Origin: Bigelowiella natans CCMP2755
Lineage: Eukaryota > Cercozoa > Chlorarachniophyceae
Length of the DNA: 64,000 nucleotides
NCBI GenBank assembly: GCA_000320545.1
Contig: ADNK01002555.1
Location: forward strand, 29,284 to 93,283
Reading direction: 5' to 3'
Position 1 is the first letter of the stretch. Each line of letters starts with the position of its first letter. The translations under genes were made by a program, and so were the position numbers. Below, in pieces: positions 26,831 through 35,653 of the stretch. The notes beneath the pieces were generated by a model. It searched no databases and was not told where the DNA came from. It saw only the letters and a list, made by a program, of their open reading frames with translations.

Positions 26831-27009
26831 TTTGTAAGCCCTTGTTATGTAATACATTGCATTTATGCAACGCATGTAATCTAAATTTGATATACAAAGA
26901 TAGTACGTCATTATGGAGAGCCTCCAAGCTGTAAGCACCAAAGTTATTGCAGTAGCCGCTTTCATGAGAAAATCACCACTAAAGCCTGGGAGAGAATATA
27001 ACGATGCAG

Positions 27010-27046
<37 letters not shown>

Positions 27047-28438
27047 TTGTGTGTATGTGTTTAACTTGTGTACTATTATAGGAGCATTATCATTAACGCT
27101 TCGTCGAAATTCTGTGCTTTTGGGTGTGTGCACCATTAGTGCATATATTATTGCAATATTAATATGATACTACGCAATAGGACGCAGGTAGAGGGAGGTT
27201 AAAGGGGATGGGTTGATGGGGGAGGGTTGGCAAATATTGGCACTTGGGATTTGAAGGAAAATAGCATATGGAATGATGTTTATGATTATCCATTGCCTGA
27301 ATAGAAATGACATCAATTATCAAATATTACAAAATACGAAATAGTAGAAATAAATATTTTTTGCTTACATGTATTATTTACATTTGACTGTGCTGCTATT
27401 TTTGCTATTATCATTCAAGAATATAATCTATTGATTTCTATTCTTTTTCAATCAACCATTGACAGAGAGAGGAATTTGGAAAAGCTTGTTGCCAAAGCGA
27501 TCCTGAACCTTGTACCTAATTATCATTATTTTGAGGCATGCACAACACAACAGCCATTTAGATAGTATCGTAGAAAGGAGAAAACCAAACTAGTATAGAA
27601 AAAGAGAATGAGAGAGTGAGCATGAGAGGTAAAAAAGTTAGGGGAGGCTAAAAACACATAAAATAATAAATCGCAGATATGTATATAATATAATATGGCA
27701 TTTACTCGTACTATAAATATGTATATGATACAATAATATGGCATTTACTTGTACTATCCCTGTCAGCATGAATGATACGGTTTGGAGAATTTGCATCAGG
27801 ATGTATCCGTTTGATCCAAATGCTTCTTCTGCAACCTGACGAAGGGAGTGAATGCAACTAATTATCTATTTTTTAAGATGTAAATTAATTGAATTTATAT
27901 TTGCATGTGTGTGTTCGTAAATATGAGATATGTCCCATAAGACGAATAATACCAAAGGCCATGTATGTAGCTTCTTTCTTACACAAATATCAACCTAAAC
28001 AAACAGAATATTTATCAAAAATGATGATTCTATCTTTCTCTCTCTCTCTCTCCCTCTCATCTACACAAAAACAAAAACACACTAAACATGAATATCTCAT
28101 AAACATCCTGTATATTCCATTCTAATGCCTAAGATTTTATTTTACATATTAAATAAAACGTAGTTAATGTTTAAGATTCACAATTTCCATTTTAAGTAAC
28201 GTGTGAATGAATTCTCTCGGTATGTGAGTGTGCGATTTGTTATTATTGTACTAGCAGATGGCCACTAATCCAGCTTCCAATGGATAACGTGGCGAGAGCT
28301 GGATTTCCAATATACAAAGCAAATGAAACACATCCTTTAGAAATTTTTAGTCCACATAACAAGTGATGCAAATGATGTATGAAGTTTGTCAAAGAGGACG
28401 TACAAGTATTTATGATCAGTGTACGAACATTTTATCAC

Positions 28439-28478
<40 letters not shown>

Positions 28479-28732
28479 AAAGCTATATGTGAAACGCCAT
28501 CTAAAGTGTATGTTCACAGTTTTCATCTGTACTGTTGTGTATTGATCAATGTGTGCAGAAAGCTGATATTACTACTGCTTCAACTACTACCTATAGGACC
28601 ATATGCCAAACCCATTATTACAACTGCTTCTACTACTACTACTACCTATAGGACCATATGTCCAACCCATTTGTCCCATGGCGTAGGGTACTTGTGTTGC
28701 CTGAGATATGTAATAAATAAACGTATACATAT

Positions 28733-28779
<47 letters not shown>

Positions 28780-29518
28780 CACACTCACACACACACACAC
28801 ACACACACACACATGCACACACATACACACACATACACACATACACATGCACGCACGCACGCATACATGCACATACACACGCACACAATGTGAGCGACAA
28901 TACTCTTGATACGCACACAATGTGAGCAACAATACTCTTGATACGCACACAATGTGAGCAACAATACTCTTGATACGCAAATAATGTGAGCAACAATACT
29001 CTGGATACGTAGTATAAAGAAAGGCAATTGGTAGAAATTAATCTCGTGTTTGGTTTTCTGTTGGACTTGAAAATGATATGCACGTTGTTTATATCAATAT
29101 TCCCCATTGTGCCAAATAAATTATCATATGTTAGGATAAATCCTCGCATACCCCAAACATGTAAAAGAAGACCTGAAAACACAAAAAATTATTCCAACAT
29201 TAACAAACCATCCAATAGCAAAGTTCTCTCAGCTAAGTCTGCTCAGTAGAATGATGATTCAAATGACATAGTAGAAGTCACACAGAACACTCACAAGCCA
29301 GAAATGAGCTCACTCACATTGAAAGCAGCTTGAGAGGCTGTGCACTTCTGCAGGGTGGAATGATCTATCCTTACACCATCTTTCTCCATTCCTTGTTTTT
29401 CCTCCTACATGATGGATCAATGATGATGACACATGTAAAACATAACAAAGAATGCAATAGGCGTCGCTATCAAATGCTCCTTTCTTTCCTTGTTACTTAC
29501 ATCCATGGATCCTGGCAT
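22412..29518 (-). CDS. Amino acid/auxin permease (AAAP) family transporter
   Basis: It is likely a multi-pass amino-acid transporter of the plasma or vacuolar membrane. Short exons on the minus strand encode membrane helices in AAAP order. The start is MPGSMD (29518-29501), then CTASQAAFN (29347-29318), then a helix ending NPALATLSIGSWI (to 28266), then VAEEAFGSNGYI (27835-27755). Near 26.5-25.8 kb follow NLVFSYGSHA, VMPEEVREMRTG and MWGFWAFGVFN, matching the family's 'FxFxGHxxxPEIxxxMxxP...GYxxFG' core. GYLPLTYGQILLFLKVEL lies near 24.98 kb and GYILGATLGIFL near 23.1 kb. The last two exons, 22800-22715 and 22539-22412, form a cytosolic tail and end at TAA. Not all junctions were resolved, mainly between 29.3 and 28.3 kb and around 23 kb. 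Introns carry many AT, GT and CT repeats. Confidence 0.75.
23338..28860. repeat. Dinucleotide microsatellites in AAAP introns
   Basis: Long runs lie in the introns: CT at 23338-23392, AC at 24498-24560, AT at 25423-25459, CT at 25619-25651, CT then GT at 26028-26070, AT at 26388-26436 and 26793-26828, GT at 27010-27044 and 28440-28472, AT at 28736-28774 and CA-rich at 28785-28860. Positions are approximate. Trinucleotide repeats are almost absent here, unlike in the ABCB gene. Confidence 0.85.
28879..29006. repeat. Minisatellite, four copies of a 32-base unit
   Basis: Units start at 28879, 28911, 28943 and 28975 with core ACGCACACAATGTGAGC. The third copy is identical to the second, and the first and last carry small changes. 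It lies in a 5' intron of the AAAP gene, directly after a CA-rich tract. Confidence 0.9.
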
Positions 29519-29930
29519 TGAATCAGATAATACTATTCCCTCCTGTGGGCAAACAGAGGTTGGGATGTGAGCCGAGCCTCGGAGAGACAAGGCACCGACC
29601 AAGATTTATTAAGCCACAAATCCTAAAAATATCTGAACTAAATTTTTACGAATCCCAATGATTTTGTGTTTGCGACAACCTCTTCATTCAAATTAATCTA
29701 GTAATTTTATTTAATATCTGAAAATCATTTCGCATCATTGTTCTCATTCTCTTTCACAACCACTGTGCTGGCGTTGAACCCCCGCACCCCAAGAAGCACA
29801 CAACCATGACAAAGAGAATGCAGAAGATACTCCTTAGATGACCCTTCATTTAAGAAACCAAACCGGCACAAGCTTGCATGTTTGAGATCTAGGACTACTC
29901 GGCCAAAATGGAACCAAAAAATTGTGGCCG
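29519..29930. promoter_or_regulatory. Upstream region of the AAAP gene
   Basis: About 410 bases lie between the AAAP start codon and the retrotransposon. A non-coding 5' exon is possible. No specific promoter motif is clear. The retrotransposon has separated this piece from the DNA that once continued into island 4. Confidence 0.4.
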
Positions 29931-29934
29931 AGCA
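29931..29934. repeat. Target-site duplication, left copy (AGCA)
   Basis: AGCA directly precedes the left LTR and recurs directly after the right LTR at 35650-35653. A four-base duplication fits a retroviral-type integrase. Confidence 0.85.
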
Positions 29935-30260
29935 TGTAGCGCGTACCACTACGCGGGCACAAGTCACGTGCGACAACAAAGGGGTTGTCGCGGATATAGA
30001 ATATAGATAACGTAGATATTAATACAGCATAGGCACGTGGGTTCCGGCGGGACTCATGGCAGCACACCGGAAGTGTGCTGCCCCACGTGCGGCGGCATTC
30101 GCGAAAGCTTCGCGAATGATTACGCAGTGCACGATTTAATAAAAATATAATCTTTAATAAAAATAAACACAACTCTTCAAAAGGAAGCAAACGTGCCTTT
30201 CCCCCCCCCTGCCTACTTGTGCACGTAGCGCCTCGGCCTGTGAACACCTTACGCGCAACA
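29935..30260 (+). repeat. Left LTR (326 bases)
   Basis: It starts TGTAGCGCG and ends GCGCAACA. It holds several perfect hairpins: 29940-29955, 29970-29991, 30058-30082 inside an outer stem 30033-30041/30082-30090, and 30097-30117. An AT-rich stretch with two TTTAATAAAAATA-like copies (about 30126-30170) may carry core promoter or poly(A) signals. A nine-C run lies at 30201-30209. Confidence 0.95.
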
Positions 30261-30265
30261 ACCTT

Positions 30266-30282
30266 TGGCTTCCACACACGGG
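30266..30282 (+). other. Candidate primer-binding site
   Basis: TGGCTTCCACACACGG begins five bases after the left LTR. TGG is the complement of a tRNA 3' CCA end, as expected of a primer site. I could not match it to a specific tRNA, and the offset from the LTR is larger than usual. Confidence 0.45.
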
Positions 30283-30299
30283 AAACGATTTGACTAACA

Positions 30300-33200
30300 A
30301 TGTCACAGCAGCTAGAAGAACAGCAGGACTTTGGCTCGCAGGCCGTGCAAGGGCACGAGCAGAAACAGGAAAGGAAGGGCGATACGGACGCTAAGGAAGG
30401 AGGAGGAACACCTCCACAGGCACCGCCGGGACCAGCACCCGGGATTAAGAAAGCAGATGCAGCAGCAGAGGCACTGGAGAACTTCTACGAGGCGGACGAC
30501 GAGGACGTGGCCGCCGAAAGCAAGAAGGTCGTAATGGCATTACGAGCCTTGCGACCCAGGGCGAGCAACTACGCCAAACTGAAAGTATCGATAGAATACA
30601 AGTATCAGACACATGATGTTTGGGCAGCTATCATGCAGGACATCATGGATTACGAAGCAGACTTACCTCCAGAGTGGGCAGCTTTGTTTAGGAACGACGG
30701 GGGTCTGGGCGCCTCGCGGGGGACGACCCAGAGCACCGTCAAGCAGCAGCAGCCGGTACAGCGGAACACCCAGTTCATGTCTGTTAAAACAGCACCGGTT
30801 ATGATAACGAAATACAACGGGAAAAGAGGTGAGGCAAGGAGGTGGTGGAAGAACGCTAGGAGTATACTCTGCGACTTTACCCCTAACCCCACCGAAAACG
30901 ACAAGCTCAAATGGCTAGCTATAATAAAGCAAGCCATGGACCTTTACGAGACGGGCAGGACCCGGATCAGGCAGCTAGAGAAAATACACACTACAGTTAG
31001 TGGGCTACGAGACGTTGAGGCGATAATGAAGGCTTTTGTAAATGAACAGGATGCTAACTCCCTACCCCAGGCTATTAGAAAATACAGAGCAATGATGCAG
31101 CATGAGAGAGAACCTGTTAGAGACTTTGCCACGCGCTTCCAGGATATGATCGACGAACTACATGATTTTAATTACAACACAGGTGATGATCAGGCAAGGT
31201 TTGAAGAGTTCAAGTTAAAGATAAAGGAATCCACTTACGTTACGGAGAAAGGCTACACCACGATGGAGGCAGCAGTGCAGGCTATATCCCTACGCGAGCA
31301 GGAGCAGGACCGCAAGTTTACCAGCCCTAAGGTACCTGGCATAGGAAACATTAACGCTATTAAGCCGCAGCGAGACTGGTACAAGGACAGGGAAGGTAAC
31401 CGACGTTGCGGATACTGCTCACGTAAAGGGAAACACACCGCTAAAGACTGCAGAGACAGGAAAGAAGGACGACCCAGGATGACGATCAGGCAGCTCAACG
31501 AACACTACGAGAAGTTAAAGAGAAAGAAAGGCAGAGGACAAGGATATAACAACAGCAAATGGCAAGGCAGCAACAACGGGAAGAACAATAAATATAAGAA
31601 CAAAAAGCAGAACAGTATCAATGCTATACAGCAGCAGATAAACGGAATATTAGATCACCTTAAGCAGGCGCCGACGAAGACAGCAGTACCAGCAACGCAG
31701 GACCAAGACAAGCCCATGACCCTAGACGACATAAAGAACTTAGGAGTATGCAACATTAATGACGAAGACGCTAACAGGACTATCAAAGTTGCTATGACCA
31801 AGGTTAAAGTTAAAGACAGCTACGGAGACTACAAGAAACTACCTGCCCTTTGGGATAGTGGCAGCATGCCGAAGTCCTTCATAAGCCTAAGCACAGTAAG
31901 AAGGTTAGGACTATTGGATCAAGTGACTAAGAAAGAACGTAAATATGCTCAAGCAGACGGAAGCTCTTCCATGAAGACCGTCGGTGAGCTAATGCTAAAG
32001 CTACAGATACCTGGCAGCGACGCGGAGACCCAAATCAAGACCCGAGTAGCCATGACTTTATCCATGGAACTACTCCTCGGACAGGATGCCCTAGAAAAAT
32101 TAGGGGGGATCATATCATTCTACAATCACAAGATATACTTTGCTAAGTTGCCAAAGAAGTCAGGCAGGACCATCAGCCAGAACATGATACGGCTTGACGA
32201 GTGGACCTCTGAGTCAAGCGTTAATGCGTTAGAGTTTATGGACCTAGCGGACAACAAGCTACCTACACCTACCGAGCTACGGAAGAAGAACCCCGGCAAG
32301 ACCATCCGACAGATAACGGAGCTACTGGACAAGACCCCCCCAGCTGATGATTGGGATATCGACAAAGGCAAAAAGTACATTAATAAAATATTAAACGAGA
32401 AGTACTCTGACATCACCAAGCCGACGACGAAGCCCTCCAGCAAGCTTACCCCAGTAAAGATCGAGCTAAAGAAGGGATACGAAGAGTGCATCATCAATGA
32501 CCCAGAACATAGGCGACCGGAAGCGGACTGGGAAAAGATAGAGTGGCAGATCAATGAATGGGCAAAGGAAGGGAAGATAGAGCCAAGCAACTCACCATGG
32601 AACGTGAGACATGTGCTAGCTAAGAAACCTACTTACCCTTTCTTCCGCCTGGCGCACAACTTCATCCGCCACAACCGAGTAATAAAGAGGATCCAGACAC
32701 CTACACCAAGGATAGATGACGTTATTGAACACGTCATAGGATACAAATACTACTCTTCCCTAGATAAAAATGAATCATACATGCAGACACCCATCCACAA
32801 AACCTCCCGCCCCATTACCGCGTTCTCCAGCAGGCACAGGAAGTGGCACTTCGTCGTATTCCCTTACGGCCTAAGCATATCAGGGGATGCGTTCAGTAGT
32901 CAGAACTACAGGGCATACACACATGATGGGATGGCGTCTGTGTTGTGGGTGTTTGTGTTTGTGTATGTGGATGATGACATAATATGTACCAACACAGTCG
33001 TCGCTCAGATCTTCCTCCTGGAAAATATATTTATTAGGTTTGCACACTTCGGTTTTACTATTAGACTGCAGAAGTGTACATTCCTAGCTACAAGAATCAA
33101 GTGGTGTGGATATTACCTGGAGCAAGGCCGCATCACCCCAAACCCCGAGAAAGTAGCAGCACTACAGCAAGCCCCTAAACCTAAGAATGCAAAGGAGTTA

Positions 33201-35273
33201 AAGTCATTCTTGCAGACTGCAGCTTGGATACTACGTAGGTTCTCCCCTACCTACGCTAGGACTGCAGCTGCTTTTACTACTGCTTACCGGAAGGAGAACT
33301 CTGTAGGCCTCAGCTTCGCTAAGGTGTGGGCCAAGGCTGGCCTTGATGCCCACTTCGATAACCTAATAAAGTTATGCAGCAACACCCTATTGAATGCTAA
33401 GCTAGACACTACTAGACCAGCTACCCTATGGACAGACTGGTCTAAGCTAGGTATGGCTGCTGTACTTACCCAAGACCAGCAGATCATACGGGTGTGGGGC
33501 AGGGCCTGCACAGCAGCTGAGGCCAAGTACAGCCCTACAAAAGGAGAGTATAAAGCCATGACTGAGGCGCAGAGGAAACTAAGATACTACCTGCTGTCGG
33601 TGCCCAGCTTCACCTTAATGACTGACCACAAGCCCCTCCTAGGCATCGACCGCAAGCTCGAAGCGCCTAACGATGAGTATGCAGCTATGAGGGCGGACAC
33701 GGAAGAGTTTAGGGACAAGAGGACAGTGGTCTACGCACCAGGAGACAAGCAGCTTGCTGACTATTTCAGCAGGCTGTTCGAAAAGAAAGTCCCTACCCAG
33801 GTCACCCCTATGGTTAACGCGATTACCTTCGAGGACGGCGACTTCCTGCCTGAGCCAGAGGAGCTCCAGCACCTTCAAGAACACCTGGATAAATACAAAC
33901 ACAAGCATGAGGTACTTAGTGATAGGATATATGTATACACTAATAATGTTAGGCGTACCTACGTGCCACGGCGGACCAGGGGAGCCCTTCTCTTTACCGC
34001 CCATGGACCTGCACACGTAGGAGAAAACCATATCACTGCTCTACTCTACCATTACTACTGGCCCTACAAGCTAAAAGAGATAAGGACATACCTGCGTGGC
34101 TGCAGGTGCTCCAGCTTGAAGGCGGCAGGCGTCGCCACCAAGGAGTCCAGCAAGAGCCGTGCATCTAAGAAAATCAAAGCAAGGAACTTCTTAGATATCG
34201 TGCAAATTGATGTTTATAAGTACGATGGCTATCACTACCTTACCTTCGTTGATGTGGCCACTGGAAAGTGCTGGGTTAAAAAGATTATCAAGGTCAACGT
34301 TGCTAAGAAGAACAAAGGCTTATATAAGCAGAGGCTTACTAACTGCTACCGTACCTGGGAGTCTGAGCTCCAGGCTATCCCTGATGAAGTTAGCATAAAC
34401 AAGATACCAAAGAAGTTACATGTGGATAATGAGACCTCTCTTCTACAGCTACCACACCCTAATATTGATGCCTCACCTGTATACTATGCCCAGTCCAACT
34501 CCAAGGTAGAGCGACTCCACCGCACCTTGGCCAACCTAAGCAGGATAAATAGCACCACACCAGACAAGATACAAGGGTTAGTAAACGACACCTTCACGTC
34601 TGGGGGAGGTATCAAGGATAAGGAGAGGGAAGAAGGCGACGACAACGACGACGATACCGAGAGCGAAGACGAGAAGGTCCCGTACGATGGCCGAGTTCTA
34701 AAGGAAGGACAGTATGTTAGGGCCAAGGTAAATCTGAGATCGAGAAATAAACAAGACCCCTTCTGGGGTGGCGTTGCAAAGGTTACCGAGAGGAAGGGGA
34801 GGAAGCAGTACTACATCTATGATGGGAACAGGGTCACCTTGCGCCACATCAGTCACCTAAAGAATTATGATATCGGTGAGAAGCTCCTAGAGGATGTTAA
34901 AGTAAACCCTACTGTGTGGGAGCGAGCAATGCCTTGTTTAGGACCCCGACCTAAGTTCGATGTGGAATATGGAAACAATAAGGTCAGGGTGAACGACGAT
35001 TGGCGCATGAAGATTGTCTATCTAGGCTACCCTGGATTACGAAATATGGAGAGGGTAGCTATGAAAATAAAGGACGGAAAATATCAGCTACTCTACCTAG
35101 CTGTTCCCGACTTACCCTTTGAGCACTGGTATAAGGTCCTGGGGGACCTTGATGCAGAGGGCTGGTATGGACACGAACCTAAGGACGAAGGTGAGTTCTG
35201 GGTAAGCGACAAAGGAGATAAGGTTAGAGAGGAATCTATTACCTGGTGGTTGGTGAAGTTCCGAAAGCGATGA
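30300..35273 (+). CDS. Gag-Pol polyprotein (1,657 residues, single open frame)
   Basis: The polyprotein packages, copies and integrates the element. There is one uninterrupted frame from ATG 30300. An N-terminal charged Gag region is followed by a CCHC zinc knuckle (CGYCSRKGKHTAKDC, residues about 370-384), an aspartic protease (ALWDSGS, Asp 519), reverse transcriptase (YVDD at 889-892), and RNase H (first Asp about 1046, then TKGEY and TDHKPLL). The integrase has an HxxxxH...CxC zinc region and catalytic Asp 1304, Asp 1376 and Glu 1404. The second Asp to Glu gap is 27 residues rather than the usual 35. After the integrase lies an acidic linker and about 200 residues without a recognisable chromodomain. 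Gag and Pol are fused with no frameshift or stop between them. Confidence 0.95.
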   Translation: MSQQLEEQQDFGSQAVQGHEQKQERKGDTDAKEGGGTPPQAPPGPAPGIKKADAAAEALENFYEADDEDVAAESKKVVMALRALRPRASNYAKLKVSIEYKYQTHDVWAAIMQDIMDYEADLPPEWAALFRNDGGLGASRGTTQSTVKQQQPVQRNTQFMSVKTAPVMITKYNGKRGEARRWWKNARSILCDFTPNPTENDKLKWLAIIKQAMDLYETGRTRIRQLEKIHTTVSGLRDVEAIMKAFVNEQDANSLPQAIRKYRAMMQHEREPVRDFATRFQDMIDELHDFNYNTGDDQARFEEFKLKIKESTYVTEKGYTTMEAAVQAISLREQEQDRKFTSPKVPGIGNINAIKPQRDWYKDREGNRRCGYCSRKGKHTAKDCRDRKEGRPRMTIRQLNEHYEKLKRKKGRGQGYNNSKWQGSNNGKNNKYKNKKQNSINAIQQQINGILDHLKQAPTKTAVPATQDQDKPMTLDDIKNLGVCNINDEDANRTIKVAMTKVKVKDSYGDYKKLPALWDSGSMPKSFISLSTVRRLGLLDQVTKKERKYAQADGSSSMKTVGELMLKLQIPGSDAETQIKTRVAMTLSMELLLGQDALEKLGGIISFYNHKIYFAKLPKKSGRTISQNMIRLDEWTSESSVNALEFMDLADNKLPTPTELRKKNPGKTIRQITELLDKTPPADDWDIDKGKKYINKILNEKYSDITKPTTKPSSKLTPVKIELKKGYEECIINDPEHRRPEADWEKIEWQINEWAKEGKIEPSNSPWNVRHVLAKKPTYPFFRLAHNFIRHNRVIKRIQTPTPRIDDVIEHVIGYKYYSSLDKNESYMQTPIHKTSRPITAFSSRHRKWHFVVFPYGLSISGDAFSSQNYRAYTHDGMASVLWVFVFVYVDDDIICTNTVVAQIFLLENIFIRFAHFGFTIRLQKCTFLATRIKWCGYYLEQGRITPNPEKVAALQQAPKPKNAKELKSFLQTAAWILRRFSPTYARTAAAFTTAYRKENSVGLSFAKVWAKAGLDAHFDNLIKLCSNTLLNAKLDTTRPATLWTDWSKLGMAAVLTQDQQIIRVWGRACTAAEAKYSPTKGEYKAMTEAQRKLRYYLLSVPSFTLMTDHKPLLGIDRKLEAPNDEYAAMRADTEEFRDKRTVVYAPGDKQLADYFSRLFEKKVPTQVTPMVNAITFEDGDFLPEPEELQHLQEHLDKYKHKHEVLSDRIYVYTNNVRRTYVPRRTRGALLFTAHGPAHVGENHITALLYHYYWPYKLKEIRTYLRGCRCSSLKAAGVATKESSKSRASKKIKARNFLDIVQIDVYKYDGYHYLTFVDVATGKCWVKKIIKVNVAKKNKGLYKQRLTNCYRTWESELQAIPDEVSINKIPKKLHVDNETSLLQLPHPNIDASPVYYAQSNSKVERLHRTLANLSRINSTTPDKIQGLVNDTFTSGGGIKDKEREEGDDNDDDTESEDEKVPYDGRVLKEGQYVRAKVNLRSRNKQDPFWGGVAKVTERKGRKQYYIYDGNRVTLRHISHLKNYDIGEKLLEDVKVNPTVWERAMPCLGPRPKFDVEYGNNKVRVNDDWRMKIVYLGYPGLRNMERVAMKIKDGKYQLLYLAVPDLPFEHWYKVLGDLDAEGWYGHEPKDEGEFWVSDKGDKVREESITWWLVKFRKR

Positions 35274-35316
35274 AGGTCTAAGGGAATAAGGAAGGAAGGA
35301 AGGAGCAACGTGACTT

Positions 35317-35324
35317 GGGGGAGG
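35317..35324 (+). other. Polypurine tract
   Basis: GGGGGAGG lies directly before the right LTR, where plus-strand DNA synthesis starts in LTR elements. A purine-rich GGAAGGAAGGAAGG stretch lies just upstream (35288-35304). Confidence 0.85.
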
Positions 35325-35649
35325 TGTAGCGCGTACCACTACGCGGGCACAAGTCACGTGCGACAACAAAGGGGTTGTCGCGGATATAGAATATAGATAA
35401 CGTAGATATTAATACAGCATAGGCACGTGGGTTCCGGCGGGACTCATGGCAGCACACCGGAAGTGTGCTGCCCCACGTGCGGCGGCATTCGCGAAAGCTT
35501 CGCGAATGATTACGCAGTGCACGATTTAATAAAAATATAATCTTTAATAAAAATAAACACAACTCTTCAAAAGGAAGCAAACGTGCCTTTCCCCCCCCTG
35601 CCTACTTGTGCACGTAGCGCCTCGGCCTGTGAACACCTTACGCGCAACA
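35325..35649 (+). repeat. Right LTR (325 bases)
   Basis: By eye the copy is identical to the left LTR apart from one C missing in the poly-C run (35591-35598). It ends ACA and is followed by AGCA, the target duplication. Confidence 0.95.
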
Positions 35650-35653
35650 AGCA

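Larger units (their letters stand above)
29935..35649 (+). mobile_element. Ty3/gypsy-type LTR retrotransposon, intact and young
   Basis: The element has two LTRs (29935-30260 and 35325-35649), a primer-binding candidate, one long gag-pol frame, a polypurine tract and a four-base target duplication. The LTRs begin TGT and end ACA and look identical except for one C fewer in the right copy's poly-C run. This, with the open frame, implies a very recent insertion. The domain order (protease, reverse transcriptase, RNase H, integrase) is that of Ty3/gypsy. Base composition is balanced and unlike both flanks. Confidence 0.95.

Noticed and set aside
26558-27136. 192-codon minus-strand frame
   Set aside because: It joins true AAAP exons (near 26.95 and 26.7 kb) through AT and GT repeat introns, so the continuous frame is not a protein.
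28646-29182. 178-codon minus-strand frame over CA repeats and the 32-base minisatellite
   Set aside because: Most of it translates simple repeats. Only a short part near 29.1 kb could be an AAAP exon.
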